From assembly GCF_016613415.1 (NCBI RefSeq), contig NZ_JACWCT010000100.1, positions 57,364 through 121,363 on the forward strand: a stretch of 64,000 bases of DNA, read 5' to 3'. This document shows positions 31,256-40,426 of this stretch, one piece after another. The position numbers and the translations under genes were made by a program. This stretch comes from Methylobacterium ajmalii. GTDB taxonomy: Bacteria; Pseudomonadota; Alphaproteobacteria; Rhizobiales; Beijerinckiaceae. The notes under the pieces are model-generated. The model made no database searches and was not told where the DNA came from. It saw only the letters and a program-made list of their open reading frames with translations. Each line of letters begins with the position of its first letter. The first letter of the stretch is position 1.

Positions 31256-32604
31256 TCAGCGCCTTCGATCTGTTCAAGATCGGCATCGGCCCGTCGAGCT
31301 CGCACACGATCGGCCCGATGGTCGCCGCGCGCCGCTTCCGCGAGCGCGTGGCGGCCCTGCCCGGCGCGGCGCGGGTCACCGCGGAGATCTTCGGGTCGCT
31401 GGCCTGGACCGGGCGCGGCCACGCCACCGACGTGGCGATCTTCCTGGGGCTTCTCGGGCACGAGCCCGCCACCGTCGATCCCGACCGGGTGGCGGAGTAC
31501 ATCGGAATCCTGGCGGAGACCGGCGAGATCGGACTGCCGGGGCTCGTCTTCGAGCCCGCCCGCGACCTCGCGCTCAACTTCACCGAGGTCCTGCCGCGCC
31601 ACACCAACGGGATGCGGTTCCGCGCCTTCGACGCGGCGGGCGCCCTCCTCGACGAGGTGGTGTGCTACTCAGTCGGCGGCGGCTTCGTCGAGGAGGAGGG
31701 CGATGCGGGCCCGGCGGGGATCGAAGCCGCTCCGGTTCCCTACCCGTTCGACAGCGGGGCCGACCTCCTGCGGATCTGCGCCGAGACCGGCCTGTCGATC
31801 CCGCAGGTCCAGATGGCCAACGAGCGCGCCCTGCGCGGCCAGGGAGAGATCGAGGACGGCCTCGACGCGATCCGCGACGCGATGCTCGCCTGCATCGCCC
31901 GCGGCCTGCGGATGGACGGGGAGCTGCCCGGCGGCCTCAAGGTGCGCCGGCGCGCCCGGCGCCTGCACGAGACGCTGGAGGCCAAGAAGCTCGCCAACAG
32001 CCGGCCGGCCCACGAGATCATGGACTGGATCGGCCTGTTCGCGCTCGCGGTGAACGAGGAGAACGCCTCGGGCGGGCGCGTGGTCACGGCCCCGACCAAC
32101 GGGGCGGCCGGGATCGTGCCGGCGGTCCTGCGCTACATCGTCGATTTCTGCCCGGACTGGAGCGAGGCCCGCGGCCGCGACTACCTGCTCGCGGCGGCCG
32201 CGATCGGCGGGCTGATCAAGCGCCGCGCCTCGATCTCGGGCGCCGAGGTCGGCTGCCAGGGCGAGGTCGGCTCGGCCGCCGCGATGGCGGCGGCGGGGCT
32301 CGCGGCGGTGCTGGGCGGCTGCCCGCGCCAGGTGGCGAACGCGGCCGAGATCGCGATGGAGCACCATCTCGGCATGACCTGCGACCCGATCGGCGGCCTC
32401 GTCCAGATTCCCTGCATCGAGCGCAACGCCTTCGGGGCCAACAAGGCGGTGGCGGCGGCCTCCCTGGCGCTGCACGGCGACGGGGTGCACTTCGTCAGCC
32501 TCGATCAGGTCATCGAGACGATGCGCCAGACCGGCCACGACATGCAGGACAAGTACAAGGAGACGTCGCTGGGCGGGCTGGCCGTCAACGTGTCGGCGTG
32601 CTGA
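31252..32604 (+). CDS. sdaA: L-serine ammonia-lyase (serine dehydratase), iron-sulfur type
   Basis: A 450-residue single-chain enzyme that deaminates L-serine to pyruvate and ammonia with a 4Fe-4S cluster. Seen: [17 protein letters not shown] at the N-terminus, [24 protein letters not shown], and the cluster cysteines in [23 protein letters not shown] and [15 protein letters not shown], ending NVSAC as in the family. It overlaps soxG and ends the betaine locus. In context it disposes of serine made from the glycine and methylene-THF products; a glyA gene for that step is not in the window. Confidence 0.94.
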   Translation: MISAFDLFKIGIGPSSSHTIGPMVAARRFRERVAALPGAARVTAEIFGSLAWTGRGHATDVAIFLGLLGHEPATVDPDRVAEYIGILAETGEIGLPGLVFEPARDLALNFTEVLPRHTNGMRFRAFDAAGALLDEVVCYSVGGGFVEEEGDAGPAGIEAAPVPYPFDSGADLLRICAETGLSIPQVQMANERALRGQGEIEDGLDAIRDAMLACIARGLRMDGELPGGLKVRRRARRLHETLEAKKLANSRPAHEIMDWIGLFALAVNEENASGGRVVTAPTNGAAGIVPAVLRYIVDFCPDWSEARGRDYLLAAAAIGGLIKRRASISGAEVGCQGEVGSAAAMAAAGLAAVLGGCPRQVANAAEIAMEHHLGMTCDPIGGLVQIPCIERNAFGANKAVAAASLALHGDGVHFVSLDQVIETMRQTGHDMQDKYKETSLGGLAVNVSAC

Positions 32605-33147
32605 TAGGGAGGCTGCTCGATCCATTCGAGAAATGAATTTTTATTCGGGTTTCAGTATTAAATTTTGCATCAAAAACCGTTCTAACAAGCATTTTGTATC
32701 TCTCGTAATCGATGTCTTAATATACTACTTAAATTATTCAGACAGTATTTTATAACTCACAGCCCCACTTCGAGTCTGGTTGATATTATACCGAGTTTGA
32801 TCTTCGGTCCCAAAATTTCATAATTAGATTGTGTGTTGGAGGTAAGATTGTCCGTTGATCTATTGAGTATGTTAAAGGTGCTCTGACGAGCGCGTACCCA
32901 CGATCCTGTCGGCGCCGCGTGCGCGCAGGGTCGCACCCTGCCGCGAGCGGCACGCAGCGGGGCAGGAGGCGCCACGGCGCTGGGGCGTTCCCGGCACGGC
33001 CTGGGGCAGGGACGGCACCCGGGCGTCCTCGTGCATCCGGTGGCGGCGGAGGCACGAGGGCGAGGCGGTGCCGGGCATGCCCGATGCCCCGGGTCCGGGC
33101 CCTTGGCCCCATCCCGGAGGCTCCGGACTGGAACCGCCCGCTCGTCG
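32605..33147. other. Gene-free gap with an AT-rich island (about 32625-32882)
   Basis: About 260 bp after the serine dehydratase stop are strikingly AT-rich (roughly one third GC by eye, with runs such as aaattttgcatcaaaaa, taatatactacttaaatt and ccaaaatttcataatt) in DNA otherwise near 70 percent GC. No open frame, tRNA or long repeat is visible inside. The remaining 265 bp to the caspase-like gene stop are GC-rich and also contain no convincing gene; cagggtcgcaccctg forms a short hairpin. The island may be a remnant of acquired DNA or a silenced regulatory tract. Confidence 0.7.
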
Positions 33148-35616
33148 CTACCGGCAGGGCGGCCCGCCCGGGTGGCCGCAGCCGTGGCCCGGCCCCGGGC
33201 CGTGCGGCGCCGGGCGGGGCATCTGCGGCATCGGTCGAGGGGCCATCGGCTGGGGGCGTGGCGCGGCCATCTGCGGCTGGCGCATCGCCTGGGCCTGCTG
33301 ACGCCGCATCGCATCCTGCATCTGCTGCTGCTGGCGCTGCATCATCTGCTGCGCCTCGCCCCGCTGGCGCGCCTGAGCCTGAGCCTGAGCCTGAGCCTGC
33401 TGGGCCTGCTGGCGGATCGCCTGATCCATCCGCATCCGGCGCAGGGCGTCGTCGGCTTGCGGCGCCCGGCCAGCCGGGCGGGGCGGTTGCGCCATGCGCT
33501 GCGGCGCCATGCGCGGCTGGGGCTGGGCGAGCCGGGGCGGCATCGACGGGGGTGGGCCGGCTTGCGGCGGCACGGTGGGTCGCGCCCCGGGCGGCATCCG
33601 CTGCGGCTGGGCGCTGCGCAGGGGCTGCACCGGGCGCAGCGGCGTGAGCGGCGGGCGCACGCCCTGTGCCAAGCCGGCTGCAGGCCCCTGAAGCACGCCG
33701 GCCGCAGGTCCCTGCGGCGCCCCGGCGGCATTCCCCGGCGGCGGTGTCGTGCCGGGGTGGTTCACCGGGGGCGGCGCGCCGGCCTGGGCGCCGGCCCGCC
33801 CTGCGGCGGGCGGGATCTGGTTGAGACCCGCCCGGCCGTCGGCCGGGGCGTTGGGCAGTCCCGGTCGTCCGGCGACGGCGGGCAGCGGCGTGCCGCCGGC
33901 ACCCGGCAGGGCTTGGGCCGGGTTCGGCGCCCCAGGGCGCGGCCCTGCGGCGGGTGCGATCTGCCCGGGCAGGCTCGGCCGCAGGGCAGCTGGGCCGCCA
34001 AGAGGCCCGGCGGGCGTACCCGGGATCGGGCCGGGAGACGGGCCGTCGCGGCGCGGGATCTGTCCCGGGGCGCCGGGCGGGGCATCCATCTTCCGGGCGA
34101 GGGCGGGCGGCAGGGCGACGCGGGCTGCCGCGGCGCCGATCGCCGCGCCCACGGCGGCGCCGGCGACCGGCGCGAGGCCGGTCCCCCCGGGGGGCGCCCC
34201 ATGGAATTCCGGTCCCGCCGCGACCGGGGCGTGCAGGTTGTGGAACAGCCCCGGATTCGGCGGGGCCACCACCGCGGGCGGGGCGACCACGTAAGCCGGC
34301 ACCGGCACGTAGGCGGGCACCGGCAGCAGATAGGCCACGGGCGGCGGCGGGGGCGGGGCCAGATCCACCAGCACGACCGGGCGCGGCGGCAGGAAGACCA
34401 CGGGCGGCGGCGGAAGGGCGTAGACCGGGTCGTCGAGGACGAGGGCCGGGCGCTCGACGTAGACGATCTCGTCGGGCGGGGGCGGCGGCACGTCGTAGGC
34501 GAGGGCCCGGTAATCCGGCGGCGGCGCCAGCGCGGCGGCGAGCGCCGACAGGCGCCGGCGGGCGTCCCAGGCATGCGGCCCGCGGGGATAGCGGCCGAGG
34601 TAGGACCAGTAGGCCTCCGGCGTGTCGGCCATGGCGCTGGTGCGCCAGGTCAGGGCCTCGCGCCGCGCCGCGATGATCGCCCGCACGCGCTTGGCCAGCG
34701 GATCGCGCGGATAGGCGGCGGCGAACTCCTCGTAGGCCGGCAGGGTGTCGCGGGCGAGGCAGGCGGCGTAGGCCTCCCGCGCGCCGATCTCGCCGAGCGG
34801 CTTTCGCGGCGGCTCGAAGCCGGCGAGGGAGGGCGCGCCGGCCTCCCGCTCCAGAAACACGAACGGCGCCTCGATGCGGGAGGCGCTCCACGGCACCTCG
34901 GCGCCGCGGGTCGTCTCGGCCACCCGCAGGCGCACCCGCTCGAACAGGGCCGCGGGGGCGAGGCCGCCCTCGCGGATCATCTCGACGAGGGCGAGCGCGT
35001 AGGCGCCGTAGGGGCCGGTCTCGGCCGGGCCGACGGTGCCGGGCGCTGCGTTGGTGGCGATCAGGCTGCCGGGCCCGGCCTCCATCAGCGGCAGGCCGCC
35101 GGCGAGCGGATCGCCCTTCAGGTGGAACGGCGAGGCCCGCGCGGCGTCCAGCACCACGAAGCGCGCCCTGAGCGGCAGGGCGGCGAGGCGCGAGACGTAA
35201 TCCGAGATCCGCAACGCCCGCACCGGTACGTCGCTGGCGGTCTCGATCCGCGCGTCGACCGGGGCGAAATAGGCCTCGTTGGCGAGCTGCAGCCCGGAGC
35301 CGGAGAGGTAGAGGAACGCCACCGTGTCCGGCCCCGACGCCGCTGCCTTGTCGGTGAAGTCGCGCAGGGTGCGGCGCAGCGACTCCTCGTCGAGGTCGCG
35401 GGCGCCGACGACGTCGAACCCCGCCGCCTGCAGCGTCTGGGCGACGAGGCCGGCATCGTTGGCGGCGGTCGCCAGCGCGCCGCCCGGATAGGCGCCGTTG
35501 CCGATCACGAGGGCGATGCGCCGCTCGGCCGGCGCGGCCCCCGCCGGCAGGGCGGCGACGAGGCTCGCCAGCGTCGCGAGGGCGATGGCGAGGACGAGGT
35601 GGCGGAGCGGCGGCAT
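33148..35616 (-). CDS. Secreted caspase-fold pseudo-peptidase with proline/glutamine-rich tail
   Basis: An 822-residue protein. A signal peptide (VLAIALATLASLVAALPAGAAPA, residues 8-30) leads into a peptidase C14 domain that starts at RRIALVIGNGAYPGG. Both catalytic positions are changed: the caspase His motif SGHG reads SGSG (Ser107) and the LDAC-R Cys motif reads LDAAR (Ala159). The protein should therefore be proteolytically dead. A helical segment (residues about 280-330, AYPRDPLAKRVRAIIA, WSYLGRYPRGPHAWDARRRL) follows, then about 450 residues of Pro/Gly/Ala-rich and finally Gln/Met/Arg-rich low complexity. ATG 35616 is chosen for its signal peptide; the frame is open upstream. It is divergent from nupC. 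Role unknown; scaffold or binding function is inference. Confidence 0.85.
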   Translation of the reverse strand: MPPLRHLVLAIALATLASLVAALPAGAAPAERRIALVIGNGAYPGGALATAANDAGLVAQTLQAAGFDVVGARDLDEESLRRTLRDFTDKAAASGPDTVAFLYLSGSGLQLANEAYFAPVDARIETASDVPVRALRISDYVSRLAALPLRARFVVLDAARASPFHLKGDPLAGGLPLMEAGPGSLIATNAAPGTVGPAETGPYGAYALALVEMIREGGLAPAALFERVRLRVAETTRGAEVPWSASRIEAPFVFLEREAGAPSLAGFEPPRKPLGEIGAREAYAACLARDTLPAYEEFAAAYPRDPLAKRVRAIIAARREALTWRTSAMADTPEAYWSYLGRYPRGPHAWDARRRLSALAAALAPPPDYRALAYDVPPPPPDEIVYVERPALVLDDPVYALPPPPVVFLPPRPVVLVDLAPPPPPPVAYLLPVPAYVPVPAYVVAPPAVVAPPNPGLFHNLHAPVAAGPEFHGAPPGGTGLAPVAGAAVGAAIGAAAARVALPPALARKMDAPPGAPGQIPRRDGPSPGPIPGTPAGPLGGPAALRPSLPGQIAPAAGPRPGAPNPAQALPGAGGTPLPAVAGRPGLPNAPADGRAGLNQIPPAAGRAGAQAGAPPPVNHPGTTPPPGNAAGAPQGPAAGVLQGPAAGLAQGVRPPLTPLRPVQPLRSAQPQRMPPGARPTVPPQAGPPPSMPPRLAQPQPRMAPQRMAQPPRPAGRAPQADDALRRMRMDQAIRQQAQQAQAQAQAQARQRGEAQQMMQRQQQQMQDAMRRQQAQAMRQPQMAAPRPQPMAPRPMPQMPRPAPHGPGPGHGCGHPGGPPCR
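33371..33400. repeat. Hexanucleotide tandem repeat in the caspase-like gene
   Basis: Four perfect copies of gcctga plus a variant (gcctgc) encode alternating Ala-Gln on the minus strand. Because the unit is six bases, copy-number change would alter length without shifting the frame. Confidence 0.7.
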
Positions 35617-35788
35617 GGCGTTGCCCTCCCGTGGGTGGCGGGCCGCGTCCTTGCGCGGCGGATCGCATGTGGTCGCCCGTTTTCCGGGCAGGACGAAGGC
35701 GCGCCCCATCTCGTCCCCCGGCCCTTGAACCGGCACTGAACGATGCGGCATCACCCTTGCTGCGGCGATTGCCGAAGAGGGAGCCTCG

Positions 35789-37039
35789 ATGCCGGACAGA
35801 CTGATCCACGCCGCCGCCAGCATCGCGCTGATGATCGCCGTCGCGGTGCTGTTCTCGACCAACCGGCGGGCGATCCGGCCTCGGGTGGTGCTCTCGGCGC
35901 TCGCCGTCCAGGTGACGCTCGGCGCCCTGGTGCTGTTCTGGCCCGCCGGCCGCACGGGCCTCGGCGCCGTGGCCGACGCGGTCCAGGCGGTCCTGTCCTA
36001 CGGCGACAAGGGCGTGGCGTTCCTGTTCGGCGGCCTCGTCGAGCCCAAGATGTTCGAATTGTTCGGAGGCGGCGGCTTCGTGCTGGCCCTGCGGGTCCTG
36101 CCGCAGATCATCTACGTCTCGGCGCTGATCGCGGTGCTGTACCATTTCGGTGTGATGCAGGCCCTCGCCCGGGGCTTGGGGGCGGCGTTGCAGCGGGTGC
36201 TCGGCACGTCGCGCATCGAGACCTTCTCGGCGGTCATCACCATCTTCATCGGCCAGAGCGAGATCGCGGTGGCTTTGCGCCCCTTCCTGGCGCTGCTCAC
36301 CGGGGCCGAGCTCTTCGCCGTGATGACGAGTGGGGCGGCCTCCACCGCCGGCTCGATCCTCGCCGGCTACGCCGCGCTCGGCGTGCCGATGCCCTACCTG
36401 CTCGCCGCCTCGTTCATGGCGATTCCCGGCGGGCTCCTCTACGCCAAGATCCTGGTCCCCTCGACCGAGCCGAGCCGGGTGACGACGATGCAGGTCACCT
36501 TCGGCGAGACCCGGGCCGTCAACGTGATCGAGGCCGCCGCCGACGGCACCCAGAAGGGTCTCGCGGTGGCGGCGGCGGTCGGCGCCATGCTGATCGCCTT
36601 CGTGGGGCTGATCGCGCTCCTCAACGGTCTCGTCGCCTATGCGGGCGGCCTCGTTGGGATGCCCGGCGCCTCGATCGAGGGCGGGCTCGGCTTCGTGCTC
36701 GCGCCGCTCGCCTGGCTCCTCGGCGTGCCGTGGGACCAGGCGATTCTGGTCGGAGGCGCCATCGGCCAGAAGCTCGCCTTCAACGAGTTCCTGGCCTACG
36801 CCAACCTGTCGCCGGTCCTGAAGAGCGGCGAACTCGGGGCTCGGACCACCGCGATCCTGTGCTTCGCGCTGTGCGGCTTCGCCAACCTGTCGTCGATCGC
36901 GATCCAGCTCGCGAGCTTCGGCAGCCTGGTCCCCGAGCGCCGCTCCGAGGTCGCGGCCTTCGGCCTGCGGGCGATCCTCGCCGGCACCCTGTCGAACCTG
37001 ACGAGCGCGGCGATCGCCGGGGTGTTCATCGGGGCATGA
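35789..37039 (+). CDS. nupC: Concentrative nucleoside transporter (NupC/CNT family)
   Basis: A 416-residue inner-membrane nucleoside:cation symporter. It has about ten hydrophobic segments, starting with three short ones before the signature region. Family motifs: GGLVEPKMFELFGGGGFVLALRVLP, TFSAVITIFIGQSEIAVALRP, VMTSGAASTAGSILAGYAALG, GQKLAFNEFLAYANL and CGFANLSSIAIQLASFG. It is alone in its unit, divergent from the caspase-like gene. Substrate spectrum (purine versus pyrimidine) is not predictable. Confidence 0.94.
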   Translation: MPDRLIHAAASIALMIAVAVLFSTNRRAIRPRVVLSALAVQVTLGALVLFWPAGRTGLGAVADAVQAVLSYGDKGVAFLFGGLVEPKMFELFGGGGFVLALRVLPQIIYVSALIAVLYHFGVMQALARGLGAALQRVLGTSRIETFSAVITIFIGQSEIAVALRPFLALLTGAELFAVMTSGAASTAGSILAGYAALGVPMPYLLAASFMAIPGGLLYAKILVPSTEPSRVTTMQVTFGETRAVNVIEAAADGTQKGLAVAAAVGAMLIAFVGLIALLNGLVAYAGGLVGMPGASIEGGLGFVLAPLAWLLGVPWDQAILVGGAIGQKLAFNEFLAYANLSPVLKSGELGARTTAILCFALCGFANLSSIAIQLASFGSLVPERRSEVAAFGLRAILAGTLSNLTSAAIAGVFIGA

Positions 37040-37088
37040 GGGCTTTTGGTTTGCTCCAAAACCCATCCTGTCCCACTCGCGAACCGCA

Positions 37089-37130
37089 ATCCTGAGGGTT
37101 GGTCGATCGAAGATCACTAACCCTCAGGAT
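37089..37130. terminator. Inverted repeat between convergent genes
   Basis: Perfect 12-bp arms atcctgagggtt (37089-37100) and aaccctcaggat (37119-37130) with an 18-base spacer. It sits between nupC and the convergent serine hydrolase and may terminate both, though no T-run is present. Confidence 0.5.
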
Positions 37131-37167
37131 GCGGTCGTGGATGGAAGGATCAGGGGTCCGGTAGGAT

Positions 37168-38346
37168 TCAGGACAGGCTCCTGTACACCGCCGTCTCGAA
37201 CTCCAAGAAGTTCTCGACGGAGGCCGGGTCGGCGAAGGGGAAGAGCTGGGTGCCCCAGAACCCGCCGACCCCCTTGGCCCGGTCGATCCAGAAATACAGG
37301 TTGGCGAGGCCCGCCCAGGCGAGCGAGCCGGCGGAGCGCCCGGTCGGCGCCTCCTCGTCGTTGATCATGAAGCTCAGGCCCCAGGATTTCGGCATCCCGG
37401 GGAAGAACTCGGCATCGTGCGAGAGGTGGCGTTTCACCCCCGGCAGGGCGCGGATCTTGAGATCCGGCCCGAGGCCGTTCGTTGCCGCCATCGCGACCGT
37501 CTCGGGGCGCAGAACCGGGCCGTGCGGCCCCGCGCCGTCGTTGAGCCACATCCGGACGAAGCGCAGGTAGTCCTCGGCGGTGGAGTAGAGCCCGTGGCCG
37601 CCCATCTCGACCTCGGGGGCCTGCGGCAGCTCGAAGCCGGCGATCTCGGTCGGCGTGCCGTCCGCGCCGCGCTGGTGCATCTGGGCGAGGCGGCTGCGCA
37701 TGGCGGCGGTCAGCACGAAGCCGGTCGAGTCCATGCCGAGCGGCGCGAAGATCCGCTCCTGCATCACCGTTCCGAGACGCTCGCCCGCCACCGCCTCGGC
37801 CACCTGGCCGGCCCAGTCGATGCTGCTGCCGTACTCCCACGACTCGCCGGGATCGAACAGCAGCGGGGTCATCAGTACGGCGCGGGTGCCGCTGGTGACG
37901 GTGGCCTGCTTGCGCGCGCGCAGGAGGCGGGCATAGCGCTCGTTGAAGATGTCGTAGCCGAAGCCTGCGGTGTGCAGGAGCAGCATCCGGGTGGTGACCG
38001 GGCGCGCCGGCGGGCGCAGGCGCGGCGTGTCGTCGTCGGACAATCCCTCGAGCACCTGGATCTCGGCCAGGGCCGGCACGTAGGTGGCGGCCGGGGCGTC
38101 GAGGTCGAGCCGGCCTTCCTCGGCGAGCTGCAGCACGGCGGTGGCTGTCACCGCCTTGGTGGTGGAGAAGATCGCCATCACCGTGTCGGGGGTCATCGGC
38201 GCGTCGGGCGCGCGCAGGCCTGCGGCGCCGGCATAGAGGATCCGCTCCCGGTCGGTCGCCATCGCGACCACGCCGGCGAGTCCGGCCGGCCCGGCCACCG
38301 CGCGCCGCAGGATCGCGTCGGCCGCGGCCGTCAGATCGTCGCCCAT
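37168..38346 (-). CDS. Beta-lactamase-fold serine hydrolase (class C/esterase type)
   Basis: A 392-residue penicillin-binding-protein-like hydrolase. The nucleophile motif STTK is at residues 61-64 in [18 protein letters not shown], the second motif Tyr is in [12 protein letters not shown], and [15 protein letters not shown] lies where the third region is expected. No signal peptide is seen, so it is more likely an intracellular esterase or lactonase (EstB-like) than a true beta-lactamase. GGAGG lies 6 bases before the ATG. Substrate unknown. Confidence 0.85.
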   Translation of the reverse strand: MGDDLTAAADAILRRAVAGPAGLAGVVAMATDRERILYAGAAGLRAPDAPMTPDTVMAIFSTTKAVTATAVLQLAEEGRLDLDAPAATYVPALAEIQVLEGLSDDDTPRLRPPARPVTTRMLLLHTAGFGYDIFNERYARLLRARKQATVTSGTRAVLMTPLLFDPGESWEYGSSIDWAGQVAEAVAGERLGTVMQERIFAPLGMDSTGFVLTAAMRSRLAQMHQRGADGTPTEIAGFELPQAPEVEMGGHGLYSTAEDYLRFVRMWLNDGAGPHGPVLRPETVAMAATNGLGPDLKIRALPGVKRHLSHDAEFFPGMPKSWGLSFMINDEEAPTGRSAGSLAWAGLANLYFWIDRAKGVGGFWGTQLFPFADPASVENFLEFETAVYRSLS

Positions 38347-38541
38347 CCGTGTCCTCCCGGCATTCGTCGTTGGGCGGCAGACTATCCCGCCGCCGCCGTC
38401 CTGTCAGGCGGGAGCCCGGACCGGCCCGGGATGCCGGCGGCGCAGGCCTGACCCGAGGGAACGTCGCGACCTGGCGCGCGATTGAACCGGCGCCGAGCGG
38501 AGGCCTCGAGTCCTTGTTTCCGCCGGAGCAGGAGACCGCCC

Positions 38542-39777
38542 GTGACCCTCATCTCCCGCCGCGACACCCTGGCCGCCGCGGCCGCTGGCCTCGTCGGCAC
38601 CGCCGCCGCCACTGCCCAAGCGCAGGCTCCGGCCGCCCCGTCGGGCCCGCAGCCGATCCGCGGCCGGGACGGCGCCGACATCCTCGGACCGGTGAACCCG
38701 GCCCGCCAGGCGCAGGAGCCCTTCACCACCCTGCCGCCGAAGACCGACCACGGCACGATGCCGAACCTCAAGTGGTCGTTCACCGACAGCCACATGCGGA
38801 TCGAGGAGGGCGGCTGGGCCCGCCAGACCACGACCCGCGAATTGCCGATCTCGACCGCGATGGCCGGCGTGAACATGCGGCTCAAGGCCGGCGTCGCCCG
38901 CGAGATGCATTGGCACAAGGAGGCCGAATGGGCCTACATGCTGAAGGGCCGCGCCCGCATCACGGCGGTGGACCAGGCGGGCCGCACCTTCGTGGACGAC
39001 GTGGGCGAGGGCGACCTCTGGTACTTTCCCTCCGGCATCCCGCACTCGATCCAGGGCCTGCCGGGCGAGGTCGACGGCTGCGAGTTCCTGCTCGTCTTCG
39101 ACGACGGGCACTTCTCGGAGGATTCGACCTTCCTCATCACCGACTGGCTCGCCCATACCCCGCGCGACATCCTGGCGAAGAATTTCGGGGTGCCGGAATC
39201 GGCTTTGGCCGGCCTGCCCGACAAGGAGAAGTACATCTTCCCGGCCCCGATGCCGGGGCCGATCGCCGGCGACAGGACCGGCGGCGCCGGGCCGGTGCCG
39301 GAGGGCTTCAGCTACCGGATGCTGGCGCAGGAGCCGATCCGCACCAAGGGCGGCTCGGTCCGCATCACCGACTCCAAGGTATTTCCGGCCTCGAAGACCA
39401 TCGCGGCGGCCCTGGTCGAGCTCGAGCCCGGGGGCCTGCGCGAGCTGCACTGGCACCCGAACGGCGACGAGTGGCAATACTACCTCTCGGGCGAGGGCCG
39501 GATGACGGTGTTCGGCTCCGAATCGAAGGCCCGCACCTTCGACTACCGGGCCGGCGACGTCGGCTACGTGCCCTTCGCCATGGGCCACAACGTCGAGAAT
39601 ACCGGCTCGACGCCGCTGCGCTTCCTCGAGCTGTTCCGCAGCCCGACCTACGCCGACGTGTCGCTGAACCAGTGGATGGCGCTGACCCCGCACGCCCTGG
39701 TGCGGGCGCACCTGAACGTCGACGAGACGGTGCTCGCCGGGCTGCCCACCGCCAAGACGCCGGTGGTGAAAGGGTGA
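38542..39777 (+). CDS. oxdC: Oxalate decarboxylase, bicupin, Tat-exported
   Basis: A 411-residue bicupin that splits oxalate to formate and CO2 with Mn2+. A Tat signal ([20 protein letters not shown]) is at the N-terminus. Cupin 1 has [12 protein letters not shown] and PHSIQG; cupin 2 has [13 protein letters not shown] and GHNVENTG, giving two His3-Glu metal sites. The active-site lid reads FSEDSTF, keeping the Glu that marks decarboxylases over oxalate oxidases. Start GTG 38542 has AGGAG 7 bases upstream; a TTG at 38482 would bury the Tat motif. Formate produced would suit a methylotroph, an inference. Confidence 0.92.
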   Translation: MTLISRRDTLAAAAAGLVGTAAATAQAQAPAAPSGPQPIRGRDGADILGPVNPARQAQEPFTTLPPKTDHGTMPNLKWSFTDSHMRIEEGGWARQTTTRELPISTAMAGVNMRLKAGVAREMHWHKEAEWAYMLKGRARITAVDQAGRTFVDDVGEGDLWYFPSGIPHSIQGLPGEVDGCEFLLVFDDGHFSEDSTFLITDWLAHTPRDILAKNFGVPESALAGLPDKEKYIFPAPMPGPIAGDRTGGAGPVPEGFSYRMLAQEPIRTKGGSVRITDSKVFPASKTIAAALVELEPGGLRELHWHPNGDEWQYYLSGEGRMTVFGSESKARTFDYRAGDVGYVPFAMGHNVENTGSTPLRFLELFRSPTYADVSLNQWMALTPHALVRAHLNVDETVLAGLPTAKTPVVKG

Positions 39778-39820
39778 GCCCGCGCCGGGACGGGGCGATC
39801 GGCCCCGTCCCGGCGGTACG

Positions 39821-40426
39821 TCATGCCAGCGGCAGCGGCGCCCGCGCGTCCTGCACCACCGCCTCCTGGCGCCAGGTCGAGGGCTGGTCCGACGCGCCGG
39901 TGCCGAGCGCGCATTGCACCATCACGCTGTCGGCCCAGCGGCCGTGGCGGTAGGCCACGGCCGGCAGGTGGCCGACACGCGTGAAGCCGCAGGTCTCGTG
40001 CAGACGCAAGGACGCGTCGTTCTCGGCGTCGATGTAGCCGATCATCTGGCGGTAGCCGCCCGCCGCGCAGGCCTCGATCAGCGCCGGCAGCAGGCGCCGG
40101 CCGATGCCGGCATGCAGGTGGTCGGCATGGACGTAGATCGAGTGCTTGAGCGTGTAGCGGTAGGCCGGCCGCTTGCGGAACGGCACCGCGTAGGCGTAGC
40201 CCGCCACCATCCCGTGGCGCTCGGCCACGAGGTGGGGCAGGCGCTTCGAGCGCATGTTCTTGCGCCGGCGCTTGAGGTCGTCCGGCCGGAGCCGGTCCTC
40301 CTCGAAGTCGCCGGTATCGCCGACGCCGTGGCGGATGTGGTGCTCGTAGATGTCGATCATCGCCGCGACGTCCGCATCGGTCGACGGCCGGATCACGATC
40401 CCGGGTTGCGTGGGCGCCGAATCCAT
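39821..40426 (-). CDS. GNAT acetyltransferase (phosphinothricin acetyltransferase-like)
   Basis: A 201-residue N-acetyltransferase. The domain runs from VIRPSTDADVAAMIDIYEHH to about residue 175. The acetyl-CoA loop is HAGIGRRLLPALIEA and the family hallmark IDAENDASLRLHETCGFTRVG follows. Its ATG overlaps the TGA of the upstream decarboxylase gene (TGATG), so the two are coupled. PAT-like members acetylate phosphinothricin, methionine sulfoximine or amines; the gene context suggests a product of the decarboxylase, such as a polyamine, but this is not shown. Confidence 0.88.
   Translation of the reverse strand: MDSAPTQPGIVIRPSTDADVAAMIDIYEHHIRHGVGDTGDFEEDRLRPDDLKRRRKNMRSKRLPHLVAERHGMVAGYAYAVPFRKRPAYRYTLKHSIYVHADHLHAGIGRRLLPALIEACAAGGYRQMIGYIDAENDASLRLHETCGFTRVGHLPAVAYRHGRWADSVMVQCALGTGASDQPSTWRQEAVVQDARAPLPLA

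Noticed and set aside
33148..35616. Active metacaspase or death effector
   Set aside because: Both catalytic residues are substituted, so a protease role was not claimed.
32786..37117. Long minus-strand frame spanning the caspase-like gene and nupC
   Set aside because: Crosses a divergent promoter and two real genes; Arg/Pro-rich shadow of other frames.
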